A model generated the notes under the pieces. It worked only from the letters and a program-made list of their open reading frames with translations, ran no database searches and was not told the origin of the DNA. A program made the translations under genes and the position numbers. Shown one piece after another: positions 1-5,328 of a stretch of 8,875 nucleotides of DNA. Origin of the DNA: Campylobacterales bacterium (GTDB lineage Bacteria > Campylobacterota > Campylobacteria > Campylobacterales > QNZT01). The stretch is taken from assembly GCA_027081495.1 (NCBI GenBank), contig JALWKJ010000247.1:1-8875 (forward strand). The letters run 5' to 3'. Every line of letters starts with the position of its first letter. The stretch's first letter is position 1.

Positions 1-63
1 GGCAATCTGCAAATAAAAAAATCTTTGAATTAACCAGTTAGTCCTACAAATTTTTTTATTCAC
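1..63 (-). CDS. 5' end of an unrecognised gene leaving the window (partial)
   Basis: On the minus strand a GTG at 63-61 follows a plausible ribosome binding site (AAAAGGGG, six bases upstream) and opens a frame with no stop to the window edge, reading KICRTNWLIQRFFYLQIA after the first residues. Only 21 codons are visible. The start looks like a short charged N-terminus going into a hydrophobic stretch, as in a small membrane protein, but I do not recognise the family. It lies in the same direction as the broken MATE gene and would be the next gene downstream. A diverged copy of the same start, with its own Shine-Dalgarno, lies at 380-436, which supports this reading frame. The alternative is that the shared sequence is a non-coding repeat and the frame is accidental: on the plus strand both copies also end in a short frame reading FELTS-stop. 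Confidence 0.35.
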   Translation of the reverse strand, partial: MNKKICRTNWLIQRFFYLQIA

Positions 64-78
64 ATCTTACCCCTTTTC
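18..78. repeat. Imperfect direct repeat, copy A
   Basis: This stretch matches 391-450 in the same orientation. The core CTTTGAATTAACCAGTTAG continues to a 26-base match with one difference (23-48 against 396-421). Beyond the core the similarity is patchier but keeps a T-rich tract and a pyrimidine-rich block, which reads as a ribosome binding site on the minus strand. Copy A spans the start of the partial gene at 1-63. Confidence 0.75.
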
Positions 79-87
79 TTTCTCTTG

Positions 88-255
88 ATGCTTCAGATTA
101 TTTATTGGTGGAGTAATAAAATAGTAAGAGGACTGTATTTGTGTAGTTTAAATAGCCGCATAGTAAAATCAAAAAGCAAGAAATTTATAAATACCGATTC
201 ATTTGTAAATAAAAACGCCGTTATCACCGCACCAACAAATATTATTAATTTTTGA
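88..255. other. Sequence with no supported gene; possible eroded end of the MATE gene
   Basis: A 55-codon frame on the plus strand runs from ATG 88 to a stop at 253-255. It has no ribosome binding site, and its last codons are the left arm of the inverted repeat, so I do not call it a gene. On the minus strand, about 218-105, an open frame includes FINFLLFDFTMRLF, which vaguely resembles the last helix of MATE transporters. If real, it is what remains of the 3' end of the broken MATE gene beyond the fold-back element. This is a weak resemblance judged by eye. Confidence 0.2.
221..253. repeat. Left arm of 33-bp terminal inverted repeat
   Basis: The arm begins TTATCACCGCACCAA and is the reverse complement of 460-492 at 30 of 33 positions. 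The outermost 15 bases match exactly. The nine bases ATCACCGCA at 223-231 also pair perfectly with TGCGGTGAT at 256-264, giving a second, local hairpin. Confidence 0.8.
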
Positions 256-282
256 TGCGGTGATTTTGTTCATAATCAAGGC

Positions 283-323
283 AGATTTTTGAAGGACTCG
301 CCGTAGCGAATTCGAAAAAATCT
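283..323 (+). other. Stem-loop inside the fold-back element
   Basis: AGATTTTT (283-290) pairs with AAAAATCT (316-323), GAA (291-293) pairs with TTC (311-313), and the tip is TCGC-CGTA-GCGA (298-309). The result is a long, slightly bulged hairpin. It has no T-run directly after it, so it does not look like an intrinsic terminator. Confidence 0.55.
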
Positions 324-351
324 AACGAAGAGTATGGACAAAAGCACCGCA

Positions 352-361
352 CCCTTCGGGG
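352..361 (+). other. CCC-UUCG-GGG tetraloop hairpin
   Basis: Read on the plus strand the RNA would be CCC UUCG GGG, the very stable cUUCGg tetraloop class. On the minus strand the loop would be CGAA, so any RNA role favours plus-strand transcription. The stem is short, and on its own it could be chance. Confidence 0.4.
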
Positions 362-379
362 AGTACGGGAAGAAGCGAT

Positions 380-436
380 CTATGCGTCTAAAAAACTTTG
401 AATTAACCAGTTAGTTCTACAGCTTTTTAAACACAT
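380..436 (-). pseudogene. Truncated duplicate of the start of the gene at 1-63
   Basis: On the minus strand AAGGAG is followed, six bases later, by ATG (436-434) and a frame that includes SCRTNWLIQSF and ends at a stop after 18 codons. The 5' end of the gene at 1-63 reads ICRTNWLIQRF in the same frame with its own ribosome binding site. The simplest reading is that the first 15 or so codons of that gene were duplicated, with the upstream site, into the fold-back element and then truncated. It could instead be a real tiny peptide, or the pair could be a non-coding repeat. Confidence 0.35.
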
Positions 437-450
437 ATCTCACTCCTTCC
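391..450. repeat. Imperfect direct repeat, copy B
   Basis: This is the second copy of the repeat at 18-78, in the same orientation about 373 bp away, with a nearly identical 26-base core (396-421). It lies wholly inside the fold-back element, between the inner inverted arms. Confidence 0.75.
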
Positions 451-457
451 CGTACTC

Positions 458-1053
458 TCAAAAATTAAAAATATTCATTGGTGCGGTGATAAGTGTTGTT
501 TTTGTATCTCCCGCGCCTCTTAACGCTCCGCTTAAAACAAAATTGAAAGCCAAAGGTATTTGTGAAAGACCGACTATTTGAAGATATAGACTTGTTTGTT
601 CAATCGTATTTTTATCGTCCGTAAACGCGTATGCAAGCCAATGGGGCGTAAAGATCATGAAAAATGAGAGAAAGAACATAAAACCCGACGCATATTTTAG
701 TACCAGTAAAACATCCTCTTTTGCCAAATCGGGGCGCTTTTTGCCGAGATTTTGTCCCTTTAAAGCCATAGCCGCTATGGTAAAACCGATTCCCGGCATA
801 AATGCTAATCCCTCTATGCGAAGTCCTATTTGATAACCGGCAAGCGTCTGTGTGCCGAAACGGGCGATAAGATAGCAAAAACGAACATCAGTGATTGAAG
901 TCCTAATCCCACGGCGGCTACCGCAAAAGCCGATATTCGCCCGACCATGATAAGATCGACGATAACTTGCAGCATATCCATCAAAGAGTTAAACGCCGCT
1001 GGAAGAGAGATGGAAAGAATTTTTTTATGTTTTTTTATATCTATATTTAGCAT
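458..1053 (-). pseudogene. Broken MATE-family multidrug/Na+ efflux transporter
   Basis: MATE transporters are inner-membrane antiporters of about 450 residues with twelve helices in two halves. Here the ATG at 1053-1051 opens about 62 residues of a MATE N-terminus, including SLPAAFNSLMDM and VDLIMVGRISAFAVAAVGLG. In another frame, from about position 870 leftward, the sequence resumes in the C-terminal half: ARFGTQTLAGYQIGLRIEG, GQNLGKKRPDLA and ALRGAGDTKTT. Roughly 200 residues between the two are gone, and the junction near 865-872 is out of frame. The second part ends prematurely at 458, where the terminal repeat of the fold-back element supplies ITAPMNIFNF-stop. The gene thus carries two independent lesions. 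It is the last member of the moaD-to-gltB-like run, 24 bp after its neighbour, with no clear ribosome binding site. The family call is firm; the order of events is inferred. Confidence 0.85.
460..492. repeat. Right arm of 33-bp terminal inverted repeat
   Basis: This arm ends TTGGTGCGGTGATAA and matches the left arm at 221-253 at 30 of 33 positions in inverse orientation. It forms the last codons of the truncated MATE frame and its stop codon. Confidence 0.8.
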
Positions 1054-1077
1054 CGGTGGATTATATAGACATATTGT

Positions 1078-2799
1078 TTAAACCAATGCGGCTTCCTCCA
1101 GCTTCATCTCTTCGTCTTCCGTATATTTTTTATCGAGATATCTTTTTATATCATGATGAATATATCCGTTTTCATCTACGAGAAGAAGATGCTCTTTTTT
1201 TAATTTTCTAATATTTTCAAGCCCCATAACGGCAAGTATCATTTTTATATTTTTTAGAATATTTTTATGATAATTTTCAACTTTTTGGGCATGTTTATGA
1301 ACTATATACGCTTTTCGTTTTTGTTTATCTTGTGTAGCTAGACCGACCGGACACTGGTGTTTGCCCACGCCGGAGCAAAATTTGGCTCTTATGCATCCTG
1401 CGCTCATCATAAAACCTCTGCCTATAGCTACCATATCCGCCCCAAGCGCTAAAAGTATCACTACATTGTCCGGCGTCAAGGCTTTGCCGCTTGCGATGAG
1501 TCTTATATGCTCTCGTATGCCGAAATCCTTTAAAATCTCGTCTGCTAGAAAAATCGCGTCTTTTATACTAAGTCCTATCCTTTCCATCAACTCTATAGGA
1601 GCCGTCGCGCTTCCTCCTTCTCCCCCGTCGATGGTGATAAAATCCGGTATGGCTCTATTTTGCGAGATTCTTTTTTTTATCTCTTTTGCTATAGGTAAAA
1701 AACCGTCTTTGTCGGAAATGACGATTTTAAAACCTACCGGTTTGCCGGAGAGATTTTGAAGCCTTTGAATAAAATCAAACAGCTCTTCTACGCTGTTTGC
1801 ATACGGAAATCGGTTTGGAGAGTAGAGATCTTTATAAGGCTCTACCCCTCTATAGTAAGCTATCGCTTCCGTAACTTTGTTTTTTGCCAGTTTGCCGCCG
1901 GTTTGTTTCGCGCCTTGAGCGAGTTTTATCTCCGTCATAGAACAAAATCTCATCACTTTTTGGTATCGGAGCGGATCGAAGTTGCCGTTTTTGTCTCTTA
2001 CTCCGTAAAGCCCTGAGCCCATTTGTAAAATTATGTCGGCTATATCTTTTGGTTTCTCTTTTGGAAAATCATCAAGCGATGCGCTCCAGTCTATACGGTA
2101 AAACGCCATTTTAGAACTGTCGAAGTTGTATGTGTCTTCACTTCCTTTTTCAAGTACGATCGGTTTTAAAGAGGATATGGCAAAAGAGGTATTAAAAGCG
2201 ATTTTGAGAAGTTTAAACAAAGCGATTTGCCAATCGTTTAAAGATATGATCTCCATATAACTTTTATCGTATGATCGATGTGTTACCAAAAAGTTGGTAG
2301 TAAGACCGCCCTCTCCGGTATTGATGGGAAATTCGCCTTTTTGTGCTCCTATCGTAAATGCCTGGGTGCCTTCGGGTGAAATTGAACCGTCGCTCATAGC
2401 GCTTCTACAAACGATGGATTTTGCTATAAAAGGTATTTTCCTGTGTTTGCCGAAAGTGATAAAAAAATTATCGCTCACTTCATTTTCATTTAACGGTGCA
2501 AAAGCGTGTTTTAACATGAATTTCGGATTTTTTTGAGGGTCGCTCGGTGAAAAAGATATAAAGTTTGTTTTATCGCTCGCGGCTTTATATACCCATTCTA
2601 TTTTATCTCTTGAGTCAAATATATCTTCACTTCCGAAATATTGACGAAACGGTTCTCTAACCGATTCGAAAAGATATCTAAAACGACCGATAATCGGATA
2701 ATTTACCAAAAGAGTGTGCTCTCTTTGAACAAAGCGGTCATAAAGATACCATAAAACGATTATAAGAGTTGAAAAAGCAAGAAGCATATATATAAGCAT
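1078..2799 (-). CDS. Stand-alone FMN/Fe-S glutamate-synthase-like protein
   Basis: This 573-residue protein matches the FMN-binding synthase domain of glutamate synthase large subunits, the part that reduces 2-oxoglutarate plus ammonia to glutamate, but it lacks the glutaminase and FAD/NADPH parts. Residues 1-20 form one membrane segment, followed by a cytosolic body. Visible family motifs are TGEGGL (161-166), the KLAQGAKQTGGKLAKNKVTE segment (292-311), DGGEGGSATAP (391-401), ASGKA (436-440) and GADMVAIGRGFMMSAGC (453-469). Cysteines 469, 475 and 483 are the likely 3Fe-4S ligands, with spacing Cx5Cx7C. The last about 90 residues are charged. I chose ATG 2799: AAAGG lies about ten bases upstream, and a later Met at codon 5 would be worse placed. 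It starts 29 bp after the preceding membrane-protein gene, so it is probably cotranscribed. Members of this family without the amidotransferase part have uncertain reactions, so glutamate synthesis is not assured. Confidence 0.85.
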   Translation of the reverse strand: MLIYMLLAFSTLIIVLWYLYDRFVQREHTLLVNYPIIGRFRYLFESVREPFRQYFGSEDIFDSRDKIEWVYKAASDKTNFISFSPSDPQKNPKFMLKHAFAPLNENEVSDNFFITFGKHRKIPFIAKSIVCRSAMSDGSISPEGTQAFTIGAQKGEFPINTGEGGLTTNFLVTHRSYDKSYMEIISLNDWQIALFKLLKIAFNTSFAISSLKPIVLEKGSEDTYNFDSSKMAFYRIDWSASLDDFPKEKPKDIADIILQMGSGLYGVRDKNGNFDPLRYQKVMRFCSMTEIKLAQGAKQTGGKLAKNKVTEAIAYYRGVEPYKDLYSPNRFPYANSVEELFDFIQRLQNLSGKPVGFKIVISDKDGFLPIAKEIKKRISQNRAIPDFITIDGGEGGSATAPIELMERIGLSIKDAIFLADEILKDFGIREHIRLIASGKALTPDNVVILLALGADMVAIGRGFMMSAGCIRAKFCSGVGKHQCPVGLATQDKQKRKAYIVHKHAQKVENYHKNILKNIKMILAVMGLENIRKLKKEHLLLVDENGYIHHDIKRYLDKKYTEDEEMKLEEAALV

Positions 2800-2828
2800 A
2801 AGAATAAAACCTTTATTTAGTGAATATG

Positions 2829-3386
2829 CTATATATCGGTTTTTTTAAATATCTTTTTAAGCCGTATGTAGATTTTTTTGACTCTTTTTTTAAATTCTCC
2901 TTTTGGAAGATATATTCTCTTTAACTCTTTAAGTTTTCGTTTGATCTTGGAAGTTTTCTTTTTTATACCGATATAAACCGAAGTCTCTTTAAGGGCGTCT
3001 ATTTTTTTCATTGTAAAATCATAAGATTTTTTAAACCATTTTATACCGAGTAGTTTGTCTTTGCCGACTCGAAAAAGCCAAAAAGCAAACGCGGCAACCG
3101 GAACTTTTGCGATATAAAGAGCCGTAGCCGTTAAAATATTTCCTTTTAATAGCGCTATGCCCGCTAAAATTCCAAGAAGTTCTACTTTTATAAAAATGAC
3201 AAGAAACAGGCTCAAAAGCATCCACGGTTTTAAAGAGTGAATTTTGTGTTCCAATTTTCGAAGGATTTCAAGAGAATGGAGGTAGTTGTAAATCGGTTTT
3301 GCGATACTTTCCCAAATAAGCTCTTCAAAAACGATATATGTGAAAACTATTAACGATAGAGCTACATTTAAGAGTTTACTCTTCAC
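2829..3386 (-). CDS. Hypothetical membrane protein with a basic C-terminus
   Basis: I do not recognise a named family for this 185-residue protein. It has three probable membrane segments, at about 7-24, 54-80 and 85-107, the last two forming a hairpin with a short loop containing KGN. From about 108 to the end the chain is strongly basic: some 30 Lys/Arg in 78 residues, with repeats such as KKKTSKIKRKLKELKR. This suggests a cytosolic tail that lies on acidic phospholipid or nucleic acid. The start is GTG at 3386, inside the end of moeA with an 11-bp overlap; AAAGG lies six bases upstream, so translation is probably coupled to moeA. It sits between molybdenum cofactor genes and the glutamate-synthase-like gene, which does not reveal its function. 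Confidence 0.75.
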   Translation of the reverse strand: MKSKLLNVALSLIVFTYIVFEELIWESIAKPIYNYLHSLEILRKLEHKIHSLKPWMLLSLFLVIFIKVELLGILAGIALLKGNILTATALYIAKVPVAAFAFWLFRVGKDKLLGIKWFKKSYDFTMKKIDALKETSVYIGIKKKTSKIKRKLKELKRIYLPKGEFKKRVKKIYIRLKKIFKKTDI

Positions 3387-4596
3387 ACAGCGCCTTTAAA
3401 TTTATGACATTTACGATAGAACCGGCTTCGAGATCACCGCACTCTTGCGGTACTTCCAAAAGTCCGGTATCCGTGAGCATGTTTGTCAAAATAGCGCTTG
3501 AGCCGTTTTTTTTACCTTTAAAATCTATAACGAAAGAGCCGTTTTCATAGTAAATGTTGCAGGCGACGAATTCGCACTTATTGCTTCTCTTTTTGTAGGG
3601 CGATTTCAAAAGGGCCTTTACTATTGGAAGATTCGGCTCTCTTCCCGTAAGCATTTTGATAATGGGTATGACATAGAGTATGAAAGTTACGGTAGAGCTA
3701 TAGGCAAATCCGGGCAACGCAAAGATATATTTATTTGCTACTTTGACTATCTTTATGTGTTGACCGGGTTTTAGTATAACGCCCTCGGCGATATATTCCG
3801 CATTTAAATCTTTTAGAATATCTTTGACAAAATCGTAATCTCCTACGCTTACTCCCCCTGTTGTAACTACTATATCATGATCTTCAAGCGCTTGAAATAC
3901 TCTTTGTTGAATCATCTCTTTGTTATCTTTTGTCAAAGGAAGTCTTGTAGGGCGCGCGCCCGATCTTTTTGCGAGAGCTTCGATTACAAATTGGTTTGAG
4001 CTTCGTATTTGGGCTTTTGAAGTCTGCTCTTCGCCGACATCGAGTATCTCACTTCCCGTTGCGATAATGGCGATTGTCGGTTTTTTATAGACGCTAATTT
4101 GCGAGATGTTTAAACTAGCGAGCACTCCGATGTGCGCAAAGTCGATTTTTGTCCCTTTTTTGAGCAGCACTTCGCCTTTTTTATAGTTTTCTCCTATAGG
4201 TCTGACACTGAAGTTTTTCGGAACTTCTTTTTTGATGATGATTTCATCGTCTTCTACTTCGACATTTTCTATAGGGATAAGCGTATCGCTGCCTTTGCTC
4301 ATAAGCGAGCCCGTGAAAGTTTTGATACAGTATCCGCCCATCAATTCTTCGTCGCTGTAACTACCCGCCGGTAGATTTCCCGCGATTGTCAGTCTTCCAA
4401 GAGCTTGATCGTCAAACTTTATCGCATAACCGTCCATTGCCGAAGTGGGAAATGCCGGCGAGTCGCAAGAGGCTACGATGTCGTCGTAAAGAATCCTATC
4501 GAGCGCGTCGGATATAAATATTTTCTCTTCTAATTTCGGTTGTGTAAAACTATCAAAAAGATTTTTTAGTGATTGGTCATAAGTAATAAACGCCAT
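3376..4596 (-). CDS. moeA: Molybdopterin molybdenumtransferase MoeA
   Basis: MoeA inserts molybdate into adenylylated molybdopterin in the cytosol, the last step in making molybdenum cofactor. The 406 residues match the usual length. The N-terminal MoeA domain carries SPAFPTSAMDGYA (46-58) with the conserved Asp55, followed by FTGSLMSKGSDTLIPIE (94-110). The MoCF-fold domain follows at about 172-312, with ATGSEI (179-184), TTGGVSVGDYDFVK (245-258) and LKPGQHIK (275-282). The C-terminal beta domain covers about 325-400. The usual LPGNPVS turn is here LPGFAYSS (294-301). The ATG at 4596 follows AGAGAG by five bases and lies 8 bp after the moaE stop, so the two are cotranscribed. Campylobacterota often carry more than one MoeA paralogue, so this could be specialised. 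The family assignment is secure. Confidence 0.93.
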   Translation of the reverse strand: MAFITYDQSLKNLFDSFTQPKLEEKIFISDALDRILYDDIVASCDSPAFPTSAMDGYAIKFDDQALGRLTIAGNLPAGSYSDEELMGGYCIKTFTGSLMSKGSDTLIPIENVEVEDDEIIIKKEVPKNFSVRPIGENYKKGEVLLKKGTKIDFAHIGVLASLNISQISVYKKPTIAIIATGSEILDVGEEQTSKAQIRSSNQFVIEALAKRSGARPTRLPLTKDNKEMIQQRVFQALEDHDIVVTTGGVSVGDYDFVKDILKDLNAEYIAEGVILKPGQHIKIVKVANKYIFALPGFAYSSTVTFILYVIPIIKMLTGREPNLPIVKALLKSPYKKRSNKCEFVACNIYYENGSFVIDFKGKKNGSSAILTNMLTDTGLLEVPQECGDLEAGSIVNVINLKALCEE

Positions 4597-4604
4597 ATTT
4601 CTCT

Positions 4605-5042
4605 CTATGTTAAAAGTCCGCTGTGTGGAAGCGGCGTACTGCGATCTTTTGCATAAACTTTTTCTCCGTTTATGATGTCATATTTCCATATAGGGGCTTT
4701 TGCTTTGAAATCTTCTACAAATTCGTCAATCATTTCAAGCGCGACCCTTCTTTTGGGTGATAAGACGGCGCAAATAAATGAACTCTCATGAACATAAACA
4801 TTTCCTCTTGAGTGCGCCATCAAAAGAAGAGCTCCTTTGTTTGAAGCTTTTTGTCTCCAGTTTTTAAACCATGAGTCCAAAAGGGGTTCATAAATGTCAA
4901 AACTAAGCCCGTCGATAGAGTTTTCGTCTCTGACGATACCCGTAAATGTGACAAACGCCCCGAAATTTTGCTCTTTATGCGCTTCGTACCAGCGCGCTAA
5001 AATTTTTTGCGTACAAAGAGATTCTTTGTAAATTTCGACCAT
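4605..5042 (-). CDS. moaE: Molybdopterin synthase catalytic subunit MoaE
   Basis: MoaE is the large subunit of molybdopterin synthase. With thiocarboxylated MoaD it adds two sulfurs to cyclic pyranopterin monophosphate. The 145 residues fit the family. Conserved stretches are FTGIVRDEN (33-41), AHSRGNV (76-82) and the catalytic-loop segment KAKAPIWK (113-120), whose two lysines correspond to the active-site lysines 119 and 126 of the E. coli enzyme. I placed the start at ATG 5042, not the in-frame GTG at 5057. GGAGGA sits five bases before this ATG, whereas the GTG would lie inside moaD and add an atypical MRRII leader. Only 2 bp separate it from the moaD stop, so the two subunits are probably translationally coupled. 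Confidence 0.93.
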   Translation of the reverse strand: MVEIYKESLCTQKILARWYEAHKEQNFGAFVTFTGIVRDENSIDGLSFDIYEPLLDSWFKNWRQKASNKGALLLMAHSRGNVYVHESSFICAVLSPKRRVALEMIDEFVEDFKAKAPIWKYDIINGEKVYAKDRSTPLPHSGLLT

Positions 5043-5044
5043 AA

Positions 5045-5266
5045 TTATCCTCCGCACACGGGAGGAAGAAGCGTGATTTTATCGTTTTTGGATACGGAGA
5101 GATTTAAATTTGAAACGAGTTTGTCGTTTACCGCGATAGCGCTGCATGAGATCCATTCTTTGAGTGAAGGATCGTCTTCAAAAAGATTTTTCAACTCGCT
5201 TAGATGATTTATCTCTATGTTAATCGGCTCTTTGTTTATGGGACCTAAAAATTCGATTTTTGCCAT
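5045..5266 (-). CDS. moaD: Molybdopterin synthase sulfur-carrier subunit MoaD
   Basis: MoaD is a ubiquitin-like sulfur carrier. Its C-terminal Gly-Gly is adenylylated by MoeB or a MoeB-like enzyme, converted to a thiocarboxylate, and inserted into MoaE. This 73-residue protein has the expected length, the beta-grasp pattern with acidic surface (SELKNLFEDDPSLKEW), AIAVNDKLV near the middle, and the end LLPPVCGG. The cysteine just before GG is less usual than Ser or Ala. The ATG at 5266 follows AAGG by seven bases. A TATAAT lies about 31 bp upstream, so the gene probably heads the molybdenum cofactor operon. The neighbouring moaE makes ThiS unlikely. Confidence 0.9.
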   Translation of the reverse strand: MAKIEFLGPINKEPINIEINHLSELKNLFEDDPSLKEWISCSAIAVNDKLVSNLNLSVSKNDKITLLPPVCGG

Positions 5267-5296
5267 AATATAACCTTGGTATGGATTTTTGATAAT

Positions 5297-5302
5297 ATTA
5301 TA
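5297..5302 (-). promoter_or_regulatory. -10 box (TATAAT) of the moaD operon
   Basis: On the minus strand GCTATAAT lies 30 bases before the moaD ATG, giving a leader of roughly 24 nt. No good -35 is seen at the right spacing, as is usual for sigma-70 promoters in Campylobacterota. The gap after the upstream flavoprotein gene is only 62 bp and has no clear terminator, so read-through from that gene is also possible. Confidence 0.45.
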
Positions 5303-5328
5303 GCTATTAATAGGTTAACGAGAAATTA

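Larger units (their letters stand above)
361..457. repeat. Inner inverted pair enclosing the copy-B repeat
   Basis: GAGTACGGGAAGAAG (361-375) and CTCCTTCCCGTACTC (443-457) are reverse complements at 14 of 15 positions. They enclose the second copy of the direct repeat. The right arm contains the purine-rich sequence that looks like a Shine-Dalgarno for the small minus-strand frame at 380-436. Confidence 0.65.
221..492. mobile_element. 272-bp fold-back element, MITE-like
   Basis: The element is bounded by 33-bp inverted repeats (221-253 and 460-492, 30 of 33 matched). Inside are a hairpin at 283-323, a CCC-TTCG-GGG hairpin at 352-361, a second inverted pair (361-375 against 443-457, 14 of 15) and the second copy of the direct repeat. 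The core motif CACCGCA occurs four times, twice in each orientation (225, 257, 345, 482). It encodes no transposase. It sits exactly where the MATE reading frame stops making sense, as expected for an insertion. I found no clear target-site duplication: the bases next to the arms are CGCCG on the left and GTGTT on the right. Alternatives are an inverted duplication produced by local rearrangement, or a structured RNA gene. The inverted repeats are seen directly; mobility is inferred. Confidence 0.45.

Noticed and set aside
334..414. Plus-strand mini-frame from ATG 334 ending FELTS-stop
   Set aside because: It has no ribosome binding site and runs through the tetraloop hairpin and the direct repeat, so it is better explained as part of the element than as a gene.
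221..492. CRISPR array or retron
   Set aside because: The repeats are inverted and unevenly spaced, there are no regular spacers, and no cas or reverse transcriptase gene is in the window.
612..878. 88-codon minus-strand frame across the MATE pseudogene
   Set aside because: It overlaps the recognisable MATE frame (ARFGTQTLAGYQ onward) in another phase and has no family features.
1361..2536. Open frames on the plus strand opposite the glutamate-synthase-like gene
   Set aside because: They lie antisense to a gene with clear family motifs, have no ribosome binding sites, and show no recognisable protein character.
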